DNA of 64,000 bases from CALVLD01 sp964467585 (lineage in GTDB: Bacteria > Bacillota > Clostridia > Christensenellales > CAG-138), in the NCBI GenBank assembly GCA_964467585.1, contig CAYXRF010000008.1:1-64000 (forward strand), written 5' to 3'. The translations under genes were made by a program, and so were the position numbers. Positions 8,231 through 17,919 of this stretch are shown here, piece by piece (the first letter of the stretch is position 1; each line of letters opens with the position of its first letter). Below the pieces are notes generated by a model. It had not been told where the DNA came from. It was given only the letters and a program-made list of their open reading frames with translations, and did no database searches.

Positions 8231-9582
8231 TTGGACGCCTCCTCCTGACATATTATCTCGGCGGTGAGATCATAATCGTCCGCACCCGTTATGCGCACGT
8301 TCACATATTGACCGACAGAAAGCGGATTGCCGCCATCCAACGCGACGTTTATCGTACCGTCCACCTCCGCCGCCTCTGCGTATGAGCGGCAAAGCGCCAG
8401 CCCACGCCTGCGGTCGATATCGTCAACAAGAACCTCAACAATGCTTCCTATGCGCGACTCGTTCATCCGACGGGAAATCCTTTTCTGTGCCTTCATCAAA
8501 CGATCAAGCCTCGAAAGCTTTGTTTTTTCATCAACCTGATTGGGCATCAATGCGGCAGGCGTGCCGTCCTCGGGGGAAAACATGAACGCTCCGACACGGT
8601 CATACGGATGTTCACTCAAAAAAGCTAAAAGCTCATTGAACTGCTCGTCCGACTCATCAGGGAAACCAACCATGGCTGTTGTCCGCAGAACAAAATCCGG
8701 CGCGGCGCTTCTGACATAATCCGTAATTGTGCGGATATGCTCCGCCGTGCCGTGACGGTTCATCGCCTGAAGTATTTGCGGGTCAATGTGCTGAATGGGC
8801 ATATCAAGATAATTGCAGAGCTTGGGATTATCGCGTATGGCGTCAATCAAATGCTCGTCAACCGTGTTGGGATATGTGTACAGAAGCCTTATCCAATGCA
8901 GCCCATTAATATACGAAAGAGAGGAAAGCAGCTCACATATTCGTGGTTCGCCATAAAGGTCGATACCATATGCGGATGTGTCCTGCGCGATAACAGTAAG
9001 CTCCGTGACGCCGTTTTTCGCAAGCAGGCTTGCCTCGTCAACAAGATTTTCAATTGGGATACTGCGTCTGCCGCCACGAATAAGCGGAATAGCACAATAA
9101 GTGCAGCGATTGTCGCACCCGTCGGCAATGCGAAGATATGCGCGATGCTTAGGCGTTGTTAAAACTCTGCCGCAGCAGTGATGCGGCAAAGAGTGCGTTT
9201 CAAGCCCCATGCGCATACAGATAGCCTCGGCAAGTCCTGCGTGGTCACGCACGCCCCAGATGAGATCTGCTTCAGGCAGTGACTCATAAAGCTCATCATA
9301 ATATCGTTCGGTAAGACAACCGCAAACAACCAGAAGAATGCATCGCCCCTCGTCCTTAAACCGTGCCATTTCAAAAACGGAATCAAGAGAATCTGTTTTT
9401 GCGCTTTCAATAAAGCCGCAGGTGTTTACAAGTATTACGTCCGCTTCCATGGGGTCGGATACAACGTCAAAGCCAACGGCGGTTAGCTCGCCCAAAATTT
9501 CTTCAGAATCGACTCTGTTTTTTGAACATCCCAGAGAAACGCACCCAACTGTGGGTTTTGAAAAACCGTTATTCGTTATCAT
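8227..9582 (-). CDS. rimO: Ribosomal protein uS12 methylthiotransferase
   Basis: 451 residues from the ATG at 9582, which has GAAGGTG upstream and overlaps the end of ftsK by 14 bases; an in-frame ATG at 9600 lacks a ribosome site. The N-terminal UPF0004 domain starts V-G-C-V-S-L-G-C-S-K-N-R-V-D-S-E, with the Cys residues that hold the auxiliary cluster. The radical-SAM motif is C-D-N-R-C-T-Y-C. A TRAM domain ends the protein. Known RimO methylthiolates Asp of ribosomal protein S12. The S-L-G-C-S-K-N-R start distinguishes it from MiaB. Confidence 0.93.
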   Translation of the reverse strand: MITNNGFSKPTVGCVSLGCSKNRVDSEEILGELTAVGFDVVSDPMEADVILVNTCGFIESAKTDSLDSVFEMARFKDEGRCILLVVCGCLTERYYDELYESLPEADLIWGVRDHAGLAEAICMRMGLETHSLPHHCCGRVLTTPKHRAYLRIADGCDNRCTYCAIPLIRGGRRSIPIENLVDEASLLAKNGVTELTVIAQDTSAYGIDLYGEPRICELLSSLSYINGLHWIRLLYTYPNTVDEHLIDAIRDNPKLCNYLDMPIQHIDPQILQAMNRHGTAEHIRTITDYVRSAAPDFVLRTTAMVGFPDESDEQFNELLAFLSEHPYDRVGAFMFSPEDGTPAALMPNQVDEKTKLSRLDRLMKAQKRISRRMNESRIGSIVEVLVDDIDRRRGLALCRSYAEAAEVDGTINVALDGGNPLSVGQYVNVRITGADDYDLTAEIICQEEASK

Positions 9583-12259
9583 TCGCACCTTCGCCTTCAT
9601 CACAGAACAGCCTGCGATAGCCCGCTTCGTCAATAAGCACCTTGCGCGGCTTGCTGCCGTCAAAGCCCGAAACAATCTTTTGCTGCTCCATTATGTCAAC
9701 AAGACGTGCAGCCCTTGCGTAGCCAACGCGCAGCCTTCGCTGAATCATTGAGATTGAAGCCGAACCGCTTTCAAGCACAACACGAACTGCATCGGGCAGA
9801 AGATCGTCCTCCTGCTTGCCGTTGCCCTGACCCTGCGGAGCGCCAATGCCTGCAATGCCTGAAATAACGGCTTCGTCATATGCGGACTCAACCTTGTTTT
9901 CGCTGAAGAAAGCCATCACAGCTTCAACCTCCTCGTCGCTTACGAATGCGCCTTGCGCACGAATGGGCTTTGCCGCCCCGTTCGCATGGAACAGCATATC
10001 GCCCCTGCCAAGAAGCTTTTCCGCACCGTATGAGTCAAGTATTACACGGGAATCAATGCCGTTTGAAACGGCGAATGCAATTCTTGAAGGAATATTCGCT
10101 TTTATTAGACCTGTTATGACGTCAACGGAGGGACGCTGCGTGGCAACGATAAGATGAATGCCGCAGGCGCGCCCAAGCTGCGCGATACGGCAGATAGCCT
10201 CCTCAACGTCCTTGGAGGCAACCATCATCAGATCCGCAAGCTCATCAATTATTATCACAAGACGGGGCCACTTGTCCTCATCCTTTTCCTGAAGCGCATT
10301 GTAACGCGCAAGGTCGCGTGCGTTGACCTTGCCCATTTTGGCATAGCGCTGCTCCATCTCAAGCACAGCCCATTTTAGCGCACCCGCAGCCTTTTTCGGG
10401 TCTGTAACAACAGGGCAGAACAGATGCGGCAGCGGTGCAAATACCGAAAGCTCAACAACCTTAGGATCGATTAGAATCATTCTCACGTCGTCAGGCGCGG
10501 ATTTATAAGCCAAACTCAGTATAATGCCGTTGATGCAAACCGATTTGCCCGAGCCCGTCGCGCCCGCGATAAGCATATGAGGCATTTTTTCAAGATCCGC
10601 CATCACGGGTTTGCCCGCAATGTCCTTGCCCAAGGCAAACGTCAGCGGCGACTTGGCGGCGACAAAATCACGAGTTTCAACAACCTCCCGCAGACGCACC
10701 ATCGCGGTGTCCTTATTGGGTATCTCAATGCCAATGGCAGCCTTTCCGGGGATAGGCGCCTCAATTCGCACACGCGGAGCGGCAAGCGCAAGCGCGATAT
10801 CGTTGCTGAGAGTGGTAATCCTGTTGACACGCACGCCCTGCGCGGGCTGAAGTTCAAAACGGGTGATAACAGGACCAACGCTGATATTTGTAATTCTTGC
10901 GCTTATATTGAAGCTTGCAAGCGTGTCAATCAACAGCCTTGCCTTTTCAGCGGGCGATTCCCCCGCGATTGCCTCACTGTGATCGGGCGGACGCAAAAGA
11001 GAAATCGGAGGACGCTGATATATGGCGACAGCGGGAGGCACGGCAGAAGCCGAGGGGACAGACTGCTCCGCAGCCGGCTCGGCGGCGCCCGCAGCGCCCG
11101 ATGGCTTTTCACCGTCAAGCGCGCCCGCCGGCGTATCAGACGCCGACAGCTTGCGCTCAGCTTCAAAGTGCTGCTCCTCACTTACAACAGAGGACTCCTC
11201 ACCGTTTGGTGTGTCGCCCGTGATGTTATCAGAAGGAACAATTTCGATATTGTCAAACGGATCTCCGTAATCGGTGGTGTGTACAGGACGATTGACCTGC
11301 TCAAGCCCCGCATTGGAGATATTGAAGCTGGATTTTAGCTCAGAATCCTGCTTTTGTTTTGTTTTGGGGATATCGCCCGTTGTGGGCAGAGTGTCTATCG
11401 CAGCCGTGCCGCCCTGCGCAACGGAGGAACCCAAAGGTGAAGCCGTTGCGCCCAAGCCCTTAACAGCAGTGTCCGCTTCAGGCTCGATAAGCTCCTTATC
11501 GTGCTTGTGGAGACGCTTCTGCCGCCGCTCCTCACGCCTTTGCCTGCGCAGCCGCTCCTCAACGTCGTCTTCCTCATCATCGTCAAGCATCTCGTTATAC
11601 AGCTTCGCCTTGCGCTTGTCCTCCTGCCGCTCAATATGCTCAACAACCTTTTTGCCTGCGGAGCGAATTGAAACACGGGTCATCAACAGCAAAAGAATCA
11701 TGGCGATGGTTACAAAAAGCACTATCGCACCAACGGAGGTGATAAGCCTTGCCGCGCCATAGGCGGGCAGCGCGGCTATAACTCCGCCGCCGTTTCGGTT
11801 AACGCCAATGCTGTACGCAAGCTTGATATAATCGCCAAATTTGGTGGAAGCGCCGCTGACGTTGCTGACGGCAAGATGCACAATGCACATAACCGACCAT
11901 ATGGCGCCAAACAGCATGGACAAAAGCCCCGTGCCTATCTGCTTGCGTGGTATGGCGATAATCACTATGCCTGCAATCAAAAGAATCACGGGAAGGGCGT
12001 ACGCAACTATGCCCACAAGCCCAAATAGTATGGGAACAAGCCTGCCGAAAAGAGCGTCCGATGGGACATATGTTATAACTCCAAGTATTATGCCCGCCGC
12101 GCACAGTATCAGACCGCCAACCTCGTCATGGCGGTTTTCGTTTGGCTTTTTATTCTCATTTGAGGCGGAGGCTGAAGCGGAGCCTTTGCCGCCCGATTTG
12201 CCCTTGACGGGCTTATTTTGCACCTTAGCGTTATTTTTTTTGCCTGTGGTATTTGCCAT
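9569..12259 (-). CDS. ftsK: FtsK/SpoIIIE DNA translocase
   Basis: 896 residues. After a basic N-terminus there are about four to five membrane helices (about 45-205), then a charged coiled linker rich in Glu and Arg and a low-complexity region. The motor domain has the Walker A motif G-A-T-G-S-G-K-S near 550 and the L-I-D-P-K-V-V-E-L segment, and D-E-L-A-D-L is the Walker B region. The C-terminal winged-helix gamma domain (about 805-875) reads DNA polarity sequences in relatives. It pumps chromosomal DNA through the division or sporulation septum. With SpoIIQ- and SpoVAC-like genes nearby, a SpoIIIE role is plausible, but FtsK and SpoIIIE cannot be separated by reading. Confidence 0.93.
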   Translation of the reverse strand: MANTTGKKNNAKVQNKPVKGKSGGKGSASASASNENKKPNENRHDEVGGLILCAAGIILGVITYVPSDALFGRLVPILFGLVGIVAYALPVILLIAGIVIIAIPRKQIGTGLLSMLFGAIWSVMCIVHLAVSNVSGASTKFGDYIKLAYSIGVNRNGGGVIAALPAYGAARLITSVGAIVLFVTIAMILLLLMTRVSIRSAGKKVVEHIERQEDKRKAKLYNEMLDDDEEDDVEERLRRQRREERRQKRLHKHDKELIEPEADTAVKGLGATASPLGSSVAQGGTAAIDTLPTTGDIPKTKQKQDSELKSSFNISNAGLEQVNRPVHTTDYGDPFDNIEIVPSDNITGDTPNGEESSVVSEEQHFEAERKLSASDTPAGALDGEKPSGAAGAAEPAAEQSVPSASAVPPAVAIYQRPPISLLRPPDHSEAIAGESPAEKARLLIDTLASFNISARITNISVGPVITRFELQPAQGVRVNRITTLSNDIALALAAPRVRIEAPIPGKAAIGIEIPNKDTAMVRLREVVETRDFVAAKSPLTFALGKDIAGKPVMADLEKMPHMLIAGATGSGKSVCINGIILSLAYKSAPDDVRMILIDPKVVELSVFAPLPHLFCPVVTDPKKAAGALKWAVLEMEQRYAKMGKVNARDLARYNALQEKDEDKWPRLVIIIDELADLMMVASKDVEEAICRIAQLGRACGIHLIVATQRPSVDVITGLIKANIPSRIAFAVSNGIDSRVILDSYGAEKLLGRGDMLFHANGAAKPIRAQGAFVSDEEVEAVMAFFSENKVESAYDEAVISGIAGIGAPQGQGNGKQEDDLLPDAVRVVLESGSASISMIQRRLRVGYARAARLVDIMEQQKIVSGFDGSKPRKVLIDEAGYRRLFCDEGEGANDNE

Positions 12260-12326
12260 AGCTCCCCCTAAAAACAGTGTTCATATCATGAAATATGCCG
12301 CGTATGCCGCGGCGGCACGGGCGGCG

Positions 12327-14447
12327 TCAATCGCCGTTCATGCTCAAAAGCTCTCGCGCAATATCAAATTTTAGGCTTGTGTAACGGCTGTCCGTGGGTA
12401 TCTCAAGCACAACCAGCACAAGCAGCTCATCTTCAGTATCAACGTTGATTCTAAATCCAACGAACCACGCTATCTCCCTGCTTTTGTCGGAGCCAATCTC
12501 AGCCGTGCCTGTTTTGCCTGCAACCGTGCAGCCGCTCACACGCAGCGAACGCCCCGTGCCGTTGTAGGTTGGGCTCATAACCTTTTGCATCATGGGAGTA
12601 AGCGCGGCAATAGAATAGCTGTCAATGGCGTTTTCAATCCAAATGGTTTCACTAAAAACCTGTGTGGGACTGTAATCAACGCCGATAGTTCTGTAATATC
12701 CGCCCGTTATATAGGGGACGGGCATGTCCCCGCCGTTGCGGAATGCGCAGTACATTGTGGCAAGCTGAAGGGGAGATATAAGCACCTCGCCCTGCCCATA
12801 GCCGGAGTCGGCAAGCAGCTTGTAGTTCATATCCGTGTCGTCGTTTTTTAGCTGAGACTGCGCGACAGAAAGCTCAAACGGCAGTGCGGAGTTCATACCT
12901 ATGCGTTCCATATAGGTCATGAATTTGTCCTCACCCATAAGCAAAGCCGCATTCGCAAAATAGATATTGTCGGAATGCAAAATTGCATTTTCCATATTCA
13001 ACGGAGTAGAACGGTTATATACGGTTGCGCGTTTGATAGCGGGCCATATCCATGCACCGTAATCGGTTGGCGTCCAATAATCGTTTTCGATTTTGCCCGA
13101 AAAAACATAGTCCGTGCCAAGCGTGCCGGTTTCCATCGCCGCGCAGGCGGTAAACACCTTAAATGACGAACCCGGTGGATAAAGACCGCGTATCGTGCGG
13201 TTGTAAAGAGGTGCGTTCTTTTGGTCAAGTATAGCCTGATAATCAACGCTGCTTATACCGTTTGCAAAGGGATTAAGGTCGTATGTCGGATATGAAGCAA
13301 TCGCCTTTATCGCACCCGTTGTGGGATCCATTGCAATCACAGCCCCCGCAGTGTTGTCGCCCCACAAAACAAGATCAAGAGCGTTTTCGGCGCGCTGCTG
13401 CAGTTCAAAGTCGATTGTAAGATGAACGTCCTCACCGTCCTCCACAGGCTTTTTGTAAAGGGTAGAAACAAGCTCGCCGACTGAATTTCTTATTGTGACG
13501 GTATAACCGTCCTTTCCGCGCAAAACGCTTTCATAGGTGCGCTCCAAGCCGCTTTTGCCAACGATTGAGTCCGTTGTGTAAAGACCGTCCTTAGGGTCAC
13601 GCTGTGAATTGTATTCCAAGACCTCATCCTCTGAGGCGCTGCCCACATAACCAAGCGTGTGCGCCATAAAAGACCCGTAAGGATACGTCCTGCCGCAGCC
13701 GTAGCCATAGCTAATATCCGCGCCGTCTATTGCCTTGATTATCTCCTGAAGCGAAACGGGCATATCATCGGGCAGATACTGCTTAACTATGGCGATGCCG
13801 TTATAAGCCTTGTCCACCACCCTTTGAACATCCTCACGCGAAAGAAGCAAGGCGTCAGAAAGCCGAGTGATTGTGAGGGCAATATCGTCCGTTTCTGCTG
13901 TGTTAATATAAACTGAAGCGTAATCCACGGTTTGGGCAATGATTTCGCCATCGGCAATAATGTCGCCCCTGCGCGCCGCAACAGAAGTGACAAGCACACG
14001 ATCGCTCCAATCCATATCGGGAAAAATCAGCGCGGGCGACCAAACAACACGCCATGCGCTGCCGTCAAGCACAGCGTTCAGCACGCCGTCAAACGAGAGC
14101 ACGCCCGCCATGTCCGTGTCATAAACAACGGTGTAATTGACCTCTTTATATGATCCCGAGACGGAGGAGCCCGTTTCGGTGAACATCACGGACACAACGC
14201 CAAGAGCGTTAAATATCGAAGTGTATTTGTCAATAAAGTCCTGTTCGGTAATTGTATCGTCAGTGCTTTGAGATTCTGAACGAACGGCGGAGCAAACATA
14301 TCCGTATGCGGACGCAAAATCAAAGCCCTTTATCGCATCGGCAAAAAGGGTAAATATTGCTTCATCATCGTATACCGCAGCCTTCCTGCAGCCGAAGGAG
14401 CAAAAAAGCATCACGGCAATAAGCGTCACACAAACTATCCGTTTCAA
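12327..14447 (-). CDS. Class B penicillin-binding protein with MecA-like N-terminal domain
   Basis: 706 residues from a TTG at 14447, chosen because GGAGG lies 7 bases upstream; the in-frame ATG at 14468 sits too close to the promoter. The start L-K-R-I-V-C-V-T-L-I-A-V-M-L-F-C-S-F-G-C is a lipoprotein-type signal. Residues ~30-140 look like an NTF2-like MecA_N domain, followed by a dimerisation domain and the transpeptidase. Active-site motifs are P-G-S-S-F-K (SxxK), H-S-D-N (SxN) and A-G-K-T-G-T (KTG). It cross-links peptidoglycan at the outer membrane face. It heads the run toward ftsK, 67 bases downstream. Family members with MecA_N are often poor beta-lactam targets; that is not shown here. 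Confidence 0.88.
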   Translation of the reverse strand: MKRIVCVTLIAVMLFCSFGCRKAAVYDDEAIFTLFADAIKGFDFASAYGYVCSAVRSESQSTDDTITEQDFIDKYTSIFNALGVVSVMFTETGSSVSGSYKEVNYTVVYDTDMAGVLSFDGVLNAVLDGSAWRVVWSPALIFPDMDWSDRVLVTSVAARRGDIIADGEIIAQTVDYASVYINTAETDDIALTITRLSDALLLSREDVQRVVDKAYNGIAIVKQYLPDDMPVSLQEIIKAIDGADISYGYGCGRTYPYGSFMAHTLGYVGSASEDEVLEYNSQRDPKDGLYTTDSIVGKSGLERTYESVLRGKDGYTVTIRNSVGELVSTLYKKPVEDGEDVHLTIDFELQQRAENALDLVLWGDNTAGAVIAMDPTTGAIKAIASYPTYDLNPFANGISSVDYQAILDQKNAPLYNRTIRGLYPPGSSFKVFTACAAMETGTLGTDYVFSGKIENDYWTPTDYGAWIWPAIKRATVYNRSTPLNMENAILHSDNIYFANAALLMGEDKFMTYMERIGMNSALPFELSVAQSQLKNDDTDMNYKLLADSGYGQGEVLISPLQLATMYCAFRNGGDMPVPYITGGYYRTIGVDYSPTQVFSETIWIENAIDSYSIAALTPMMQKVMSPTYNGTGRSLRVSGCTVAGKTGTAEIGSDKSREIAWFVGFRINVDTEDELLVLVVLEIPTDSRYTSLKFDIARELLSMNGD

Positions 14448-14482
14448 CAGGCGCCCTCCAACGTACATAATCCAACATTTAC

Positions 14483-14512
14483 ATTATATACCTCAACAGG
14501 CATAGTTGTAAA
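14483..14512 (-). promoter_or_regulatory. Promoter of the pbp-ftsK-rimO-pgsA operon
   Basis: On the minus strand TTTACA (14507-14512) and TATAAT (14483-14488) are 18 bases apart, close to the SigA consensus. Transcription would begin near 14476, about 29 bases before the TTG start. Confidence 0.75.
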
Positions 14513-14514
14513 GC

Positions 14515-14546
14515 AAAATAAAAGGGAAACGACAATGCGTTTCCCT
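14515..14546 (-). terminator. Intrinsic terminator of the VTC-DUF4956-Cthe_2159 cluster
   Basis: AGGGAAACG (14523-14531) pairs with CGTTTCCCT (14538-14546). Read on the minus strand, the hairpin is followed by TTTTATTTT. It lies just after the end of the Cthe_2159-type gene and before the PBP promoter. Confidence 0.85.
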
Positions 14547-14600
14547 CAGGTCATCAAAAAACAGTGCTTTCCGATTAGGTTTTAAGTTTGTGTTTTGCAG

Positions 14601-16394
14601 CTATGCGGTGACGGTTCCCGCGCTTTCACCATCGCTGAATGTCAGCGCCGCGCCATACGCAAAGCCGTGAGAGTCCGCGCCGCCAACAGTCCCGCCAAGG
14701 AAAAACTCATAAACAGAGCCGCTTATAAGCTCCGGACAGCTCATCACTATGGATTCGAACTGTTTGCTTGCGGTAAAAGACAATATAGGGTTGCCCTGAC
14801 TGTCGCACATGGTAACAATCGTGCCGACAGGCATAGTGCCGTTGAATCGCAGAGAGAGTGAATCCTGTTCGCTTGCGTCCGTGTCAAAGCTCTGCGCCAT
14901 ACCGCTTGAACCGATAGCAACCACAACTCCGCCGTTTACAACGCCCTGTCCCTGATAATCAATCGCTCCGTTGGCGTTTGAAACAGGGCCGCTCACAAGC
15001 AGCGTGCCGCCGTTCATGTAAAAATCACCGTTGGAATCAATTCCGTCGCCCATCACGTCAAGCCATATGTATCCGCCGCATATCTTAATAAACGCATCGG
15101 AATCAGCCGCAAACTCATTTGGTCTGTGACCTGCGCCGCCCTGCTCAACAGCCTCTCCTCCGCCGGCAGCGTTCATGCCATCGTCGCTTGAAACAAGCTC
15201 GATAGTGCCGCCCATAACGCTTATGTTGGTTGCCTCAAGCCCTTCATAGCTTTCGGTTATGGCAATCGTGCCATCGTTTATCACAAGCGCGTCGTCCGCG
15301 TGAATACCATCGTCGCCCGTGGCGATATTTATCGCTCCGCCGTTGATTGTTACGTCTCCGCTTGAATGAATGGCGTCGTCGCGGGAGTCGATTGTGACGT
15401 CGCCGCCATCGATATTGATTGCGGCGTCCGCCTTAAGCCCCTTTGCGCTTGACGCGGATGCTGAATTGGCGTTGCTTGCGGAAGCGGCTCCTCCGCCGGT
15501 GGAAACAACCATCGTGCCGCCGCAGACGTACACAATGTTCTGCGCCTGAAGACCGTCATTGTCGGCGGTAACGGTGAGCTTGCCCGATTCAAAATAGATG
15601 TATCCGCGCCCGACGTCCTCAGCGTTGTCTGAAATCATACCATCGCTGCCCGCCACAACGGAAATATCCGCACCCTTAATTTTAACCGAATCCTTGCCGC
15701 GCAGTCCATCCTTAACGGCATATACAGAAAGCTTGCAGACGGCGATAACAAGGTCGTCCTTTGAAACAACGCCGTGCTTATATGTGCCGTGAACAATAAG
15801 CTCCCCGGAGCCGTTAATTGTAAGATCCTCCTTGCTGTAAATGCAGGAATCAACCTCGGAGGATTTGTCCGCATACTCAACCGCATCGCGCAAAGTGCTT
15901 ACCGTGTTGTTTACAAGCGTGATAAACACCTTGTCGGCAACCCAAATTTCAATCGGAGCGCCATCAAGACTTGTGATGCTCACGCCGTCAAAAACCAATT
16001 GGATTTTATCCTCCTTGGAGGCGCGCACAACGATCCTGCCGTTTGACAGAGCGCCGGAGAAGTAGAATACACCCTCCGCGCTGATGGTAACGGTGTTGTC
16101 GTCAACAGCCACGCCGCTGCCCGTCACAACGGTTGCATCATCCGCCAGCTCAATTATCGCCGTTGCGGAATCATATTCAACGCTTGTATCACGTTTTGAA
16201 AACGTGAAGTCATATATTTCAGAAAGCACATCCGAGGTCGTATCATCGTTGGTGGCGGGATACGAGCTGCCGTCCTGCTCAGTCGGCGCGGGAGTGCTCT
16301 TTGAATCATCGTTATCGCCGTCACAGCCGAAAAGCATTGCGGCTGATAATATCAGCGAAATCATCAAAATAACCTTTTTGCTAAAAATACGCAT
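14601..16394 (-). CDS. Cthe_2159-type carbohydrate-binding lipoprotein (DUF4353-like)
   Basis: 597 residues with a lipoprotein signal (M-R-I-F-S-K-K ... A-A-M-L-F-G-C) and a short Thr/Pro linker. The rest is a long run of beta-helix rungs: repeated short strands with N-G-G, D-G-I, D-D-G and S-S-G-D-V-T-I-N-G turns, e.g. I-N-G-S-G-E-L-I-V-H-G-T and G-D-D-G-I-H-A-D-D. Asp-rich turns suggest calcium or acidic polysaccharide contacts. The family's founding member binds plant polysaccharide; its biological role is not settled. It is the third gene after a VTC-domain gene and a DUF4956 gene, a combination I recognise from other Firmicutes. A possible hairpin pairs its start codon (16389-16438). Confidence 0.83.
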   Translation of the reverse strand: MRIFSKKVILMISLILSAAMLFGCDGDNDDSKSTPAPTEQDGSSYPATNDDTTSDVLSEIYDFTFSKRDTSVEYDSATAIIELADDATVVTGSGVAVDDNTVTISAEGVFYFSGALSNGRIVVRASKEDKIQLVFDGVSITSLDGAPIEIWVADKVFITLVNNTVSTLRDAVEYADKSSEVDSCIYSKEDLTINGSGELIVHGTYKHGVVSKDDLVIAVCKLSVYAVKDGLRGKDSVKIKGADISVVAGSDGMISDNAEDVGRGYIYFESGKLTVTADNDGLQAQNIVYVCGGTMVVSTGGGAASASNANSASASSAKGLKADAAINIDGGDVTIDSRDDAIHSSGDVTINGGAINIATGDDGIHADDALVINDGTIAITESYEGLEATNISVMGGTIELVSSDDGMNAAGGGEAVEQGGAGHRPNEFAADSDAFIKICGGYIWLDVMGDGIDSNGDFYMNGGTLLVSGPVSNANGAIDYQGQGVVNGGVVVAIGSSGMAQSFDTDASEQDSLSLRFNGTMPVGTIVTMCDSQGNPILSFTASKQFESIVMSCPELISGSVYEFFLGGTVGGADSHGFAYGAALTFSDGESAGTVTA

Positions 16395-16438
16395 ATCACC
16401 GATTACTCCTTATAAGTAATTTGTTAAAGGATATGCGT
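16389..16438 (-). promoter_or_regulatory. Candidate RNA hairpin covering the start of the Cthe_2159-type gene
   Basis: In the minus-strand transcript ACGCATAT (forward 16431-16438) can pair with ATATGCGT (forward 16389-16396), which contains the ATG start. Inside it CCTT can pair with AAGG of the AAGGAG ribosome site. Both initiation elements would be covered, so translation may depend on upstream translation of the DUF4956 gene or on a factor that opens the hairpin. The pairing is seen by eye; stability was not computed. Confidence 0.5.
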
Positions 16439-16462
16439 CACGACTGTCTCTGCCGTCAGCGT

Positions 16463-17158
16463 TTACAGTTGTTCGACCTTTGCCATGTCGGTAACGCCGC
16501 AGACAATCTCAAGATTACCGTTTCGACAGCGTATCTCGTCAATCATCTGCTTTTCTTTCGAGATATCCTTTAACGTTATTCTATACTGAAGCTTATAAAG
16601 GCTGCCCATGTTGGAGGTTTTAACCTTTTCAAGCTCATGCTTGGATGTATACTTCGCAAATATATCCTCAAATACCTCGGAATAGTCAAGGCTTTCAGGT
16701 ATTGTGATGCGAAGATCACGTTCGCCGTGCCTTCTTGCTCCAAAATCAAGGCAGGTAAGCAGAACGCCAACGCCTATAACAATCACGGTGAGCGTGGCGG
16801 CAAGCGCGACATATCCGGAGCCTGTCGCAAGCCCCACGGCCATCGCAAGAAAAACGCATGCAATATCACGCGCCGAACCGGGCGCGGAACGGAAACGAAC
16901 AAGTCCAAACGCACCGGCAACCGCTATGCCTGTGCCGACATTGCCGTTTACGACCGATATCACAATCTGTACTATAACAGGAAGAAGCACCAATGTCAAC
17001 GCAAAACCCTTGGTATACGAATTGCGGAACATATAGAACCATGCAATCAGCAAACCGAGAATAAGCGAGCAGGCGGCGCAAATCAGCACCATGCCGACTT
17101 CGGGCACAATGTAGTCGTCCTGCAAAAGCAGACTTGTGAACACACCATTTGAAAACAT
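16463..17158 (-). CDS. DUF4956 integral membrane protein
   Basis: 231 residues from the ATG at 17158, preceded by AAGGGGG and one base after the stop of the VTC gene; the longer frame runs back through that gene. Four to five hydrophobic helices (about 20-150) are followed by a soluble C-terminal domain of ~85 residues. The hallmark segment V-A-G-A-F-G-L-V-R-F-R-S-A-P-G-S-A-R-D-I, typical of DUF4956, lies between helices and probably forms a conserved loop. The function is unproven; its constant partner is a VTC-type enzyme, so it may be a membrane platform or channel for that enzyme's product. That role is inference. Confidence 0.85.
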   Translation of the reverse strand: MFSNGVFTSLLLQDDYIVPEVGMVLICAACSLILGLLIAWFYMFRNSYTKGFALTLVLLPVIVQIVISVVNGNVGTGIAVAGAFGLVRFRSAPGSARDIACVFLAMAVGLATGSGYVALAATLTVIVIGVGVLLTCLDFGARRHGERDLRITIPESLDYSEVFEDIFAKYTSKHELEKVKTSNMGSLYKLQYRITLKDISKEKQMIDEIRCRNGNLEIVCGVTDMAKVEQL

Positions 17159-17159
17159 T

Positions 17160-17870
17160 TTAATTGACCCCCTTATCAAGTAAAACAGTTGTATATGCAG
17201 TCCCATACTTTGAGTATGACGCAGGGAATATCGAAAGGCTGTCAAACAGATGCGACATCCACAGCGGCATCGAGCAAGGGATCTTAACTTCCATTATATA
17301 GTAATTGTCGTCCAAAATGCAGGTACCATGCGCGCCGTCCTCCAGATGCAGGTCGGTTTCACGATAGCGAAGGTTGGTATCAAGCGTCATTCTCAGTTCG
17401 CTGTCCTCAACGCCAACAAGCGCAACACGGTCATAGCACAGCACCATTGCGGGAGCAATGCCCTGATAAAACTGAAGCACATGGTCAATTTCATGGCTAA
17501 TCTGCGTCTCTGCGGGAGGACGCTTTCCGTTAACAAGATAATCGTATGCCTGCTCATACGTCATTGAGATGCGGCGCTTGTATACAACGTCCTCAAACTT
17601 TTTTTTAAGCTCGACAAATGAGTTCGCTGAGGAATTCGGCACGCCGTAGCAGCGAAGCCGCAGCTTTTCTTTATAGCAGGGCTTTGCAATGGATTCACGC
17701 ACTATCCTGTGGTCGGGTGTGTCAAAATAGATGTTGCATATGGTGGTTAACCCATATTGGTCAACCTGCATAATCCCTTCAAGCCCCTTCAGCAATTCGT
17801 CATGCTGATGTTTCGTAAGGATGTATTTAACTTCATATCGCTCAAAAACAGCCTGGACGCCTTCAACCAT
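17160..17870 (-). CDS. VTC-domain (polyphosphate-polymerase-like) protein
   Basis: 236 residues from ATG 17870, with GGAGGTG about 6 bases upstream. The protein begins with F-E-R-Y-E-V-K-Y-I-L-T, the opening of the VTC/CYTH tunnel fold, and continues with I-Y-F-D-T-P-D, K-E-K-L-R-L-R-C-Y-G, F-V-E-L-K-K-K and Y-Y-I-M-E-V-K-I-P. These supply the ring of Lys, Arg and Glu that binds triphosphate and metal in yeast Vtc4. By family, the activity would be nucleotide-dependent polyphosphate synthesis or triphosphate binding on the cytosolic face. It is first in a three-gene unit with DUF4956 and Cthe_2159-type genes. Confidence 0.87.
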   Translation of the reverse strand: MVEGVQAVFERYEVKYILTKHQHDELLKGLEGIMQVDQYGLTTICNIYFDTPDHRIVRESIAKPCYKEKLRLRCYGVPNSSANSFVELKKKFEDVVYKRRISMTYEQAYDYLVNGKRPPAETQISHEIDHVLQFYQGIAPAMVLCYDRVALVGVEDSELRMTLDTNLRYRETDLHLEDGAHGTCILDDNYYIMEVKIPCSMPLWMSHLFDSLSIFPASYSKYGTAYTTVLLDKGVN

Positions 17871-17919
17871 GAGCGCACCTCCCCCGAAAGATAACCCGAT
17901 TAACCTCGGACATGATGAA

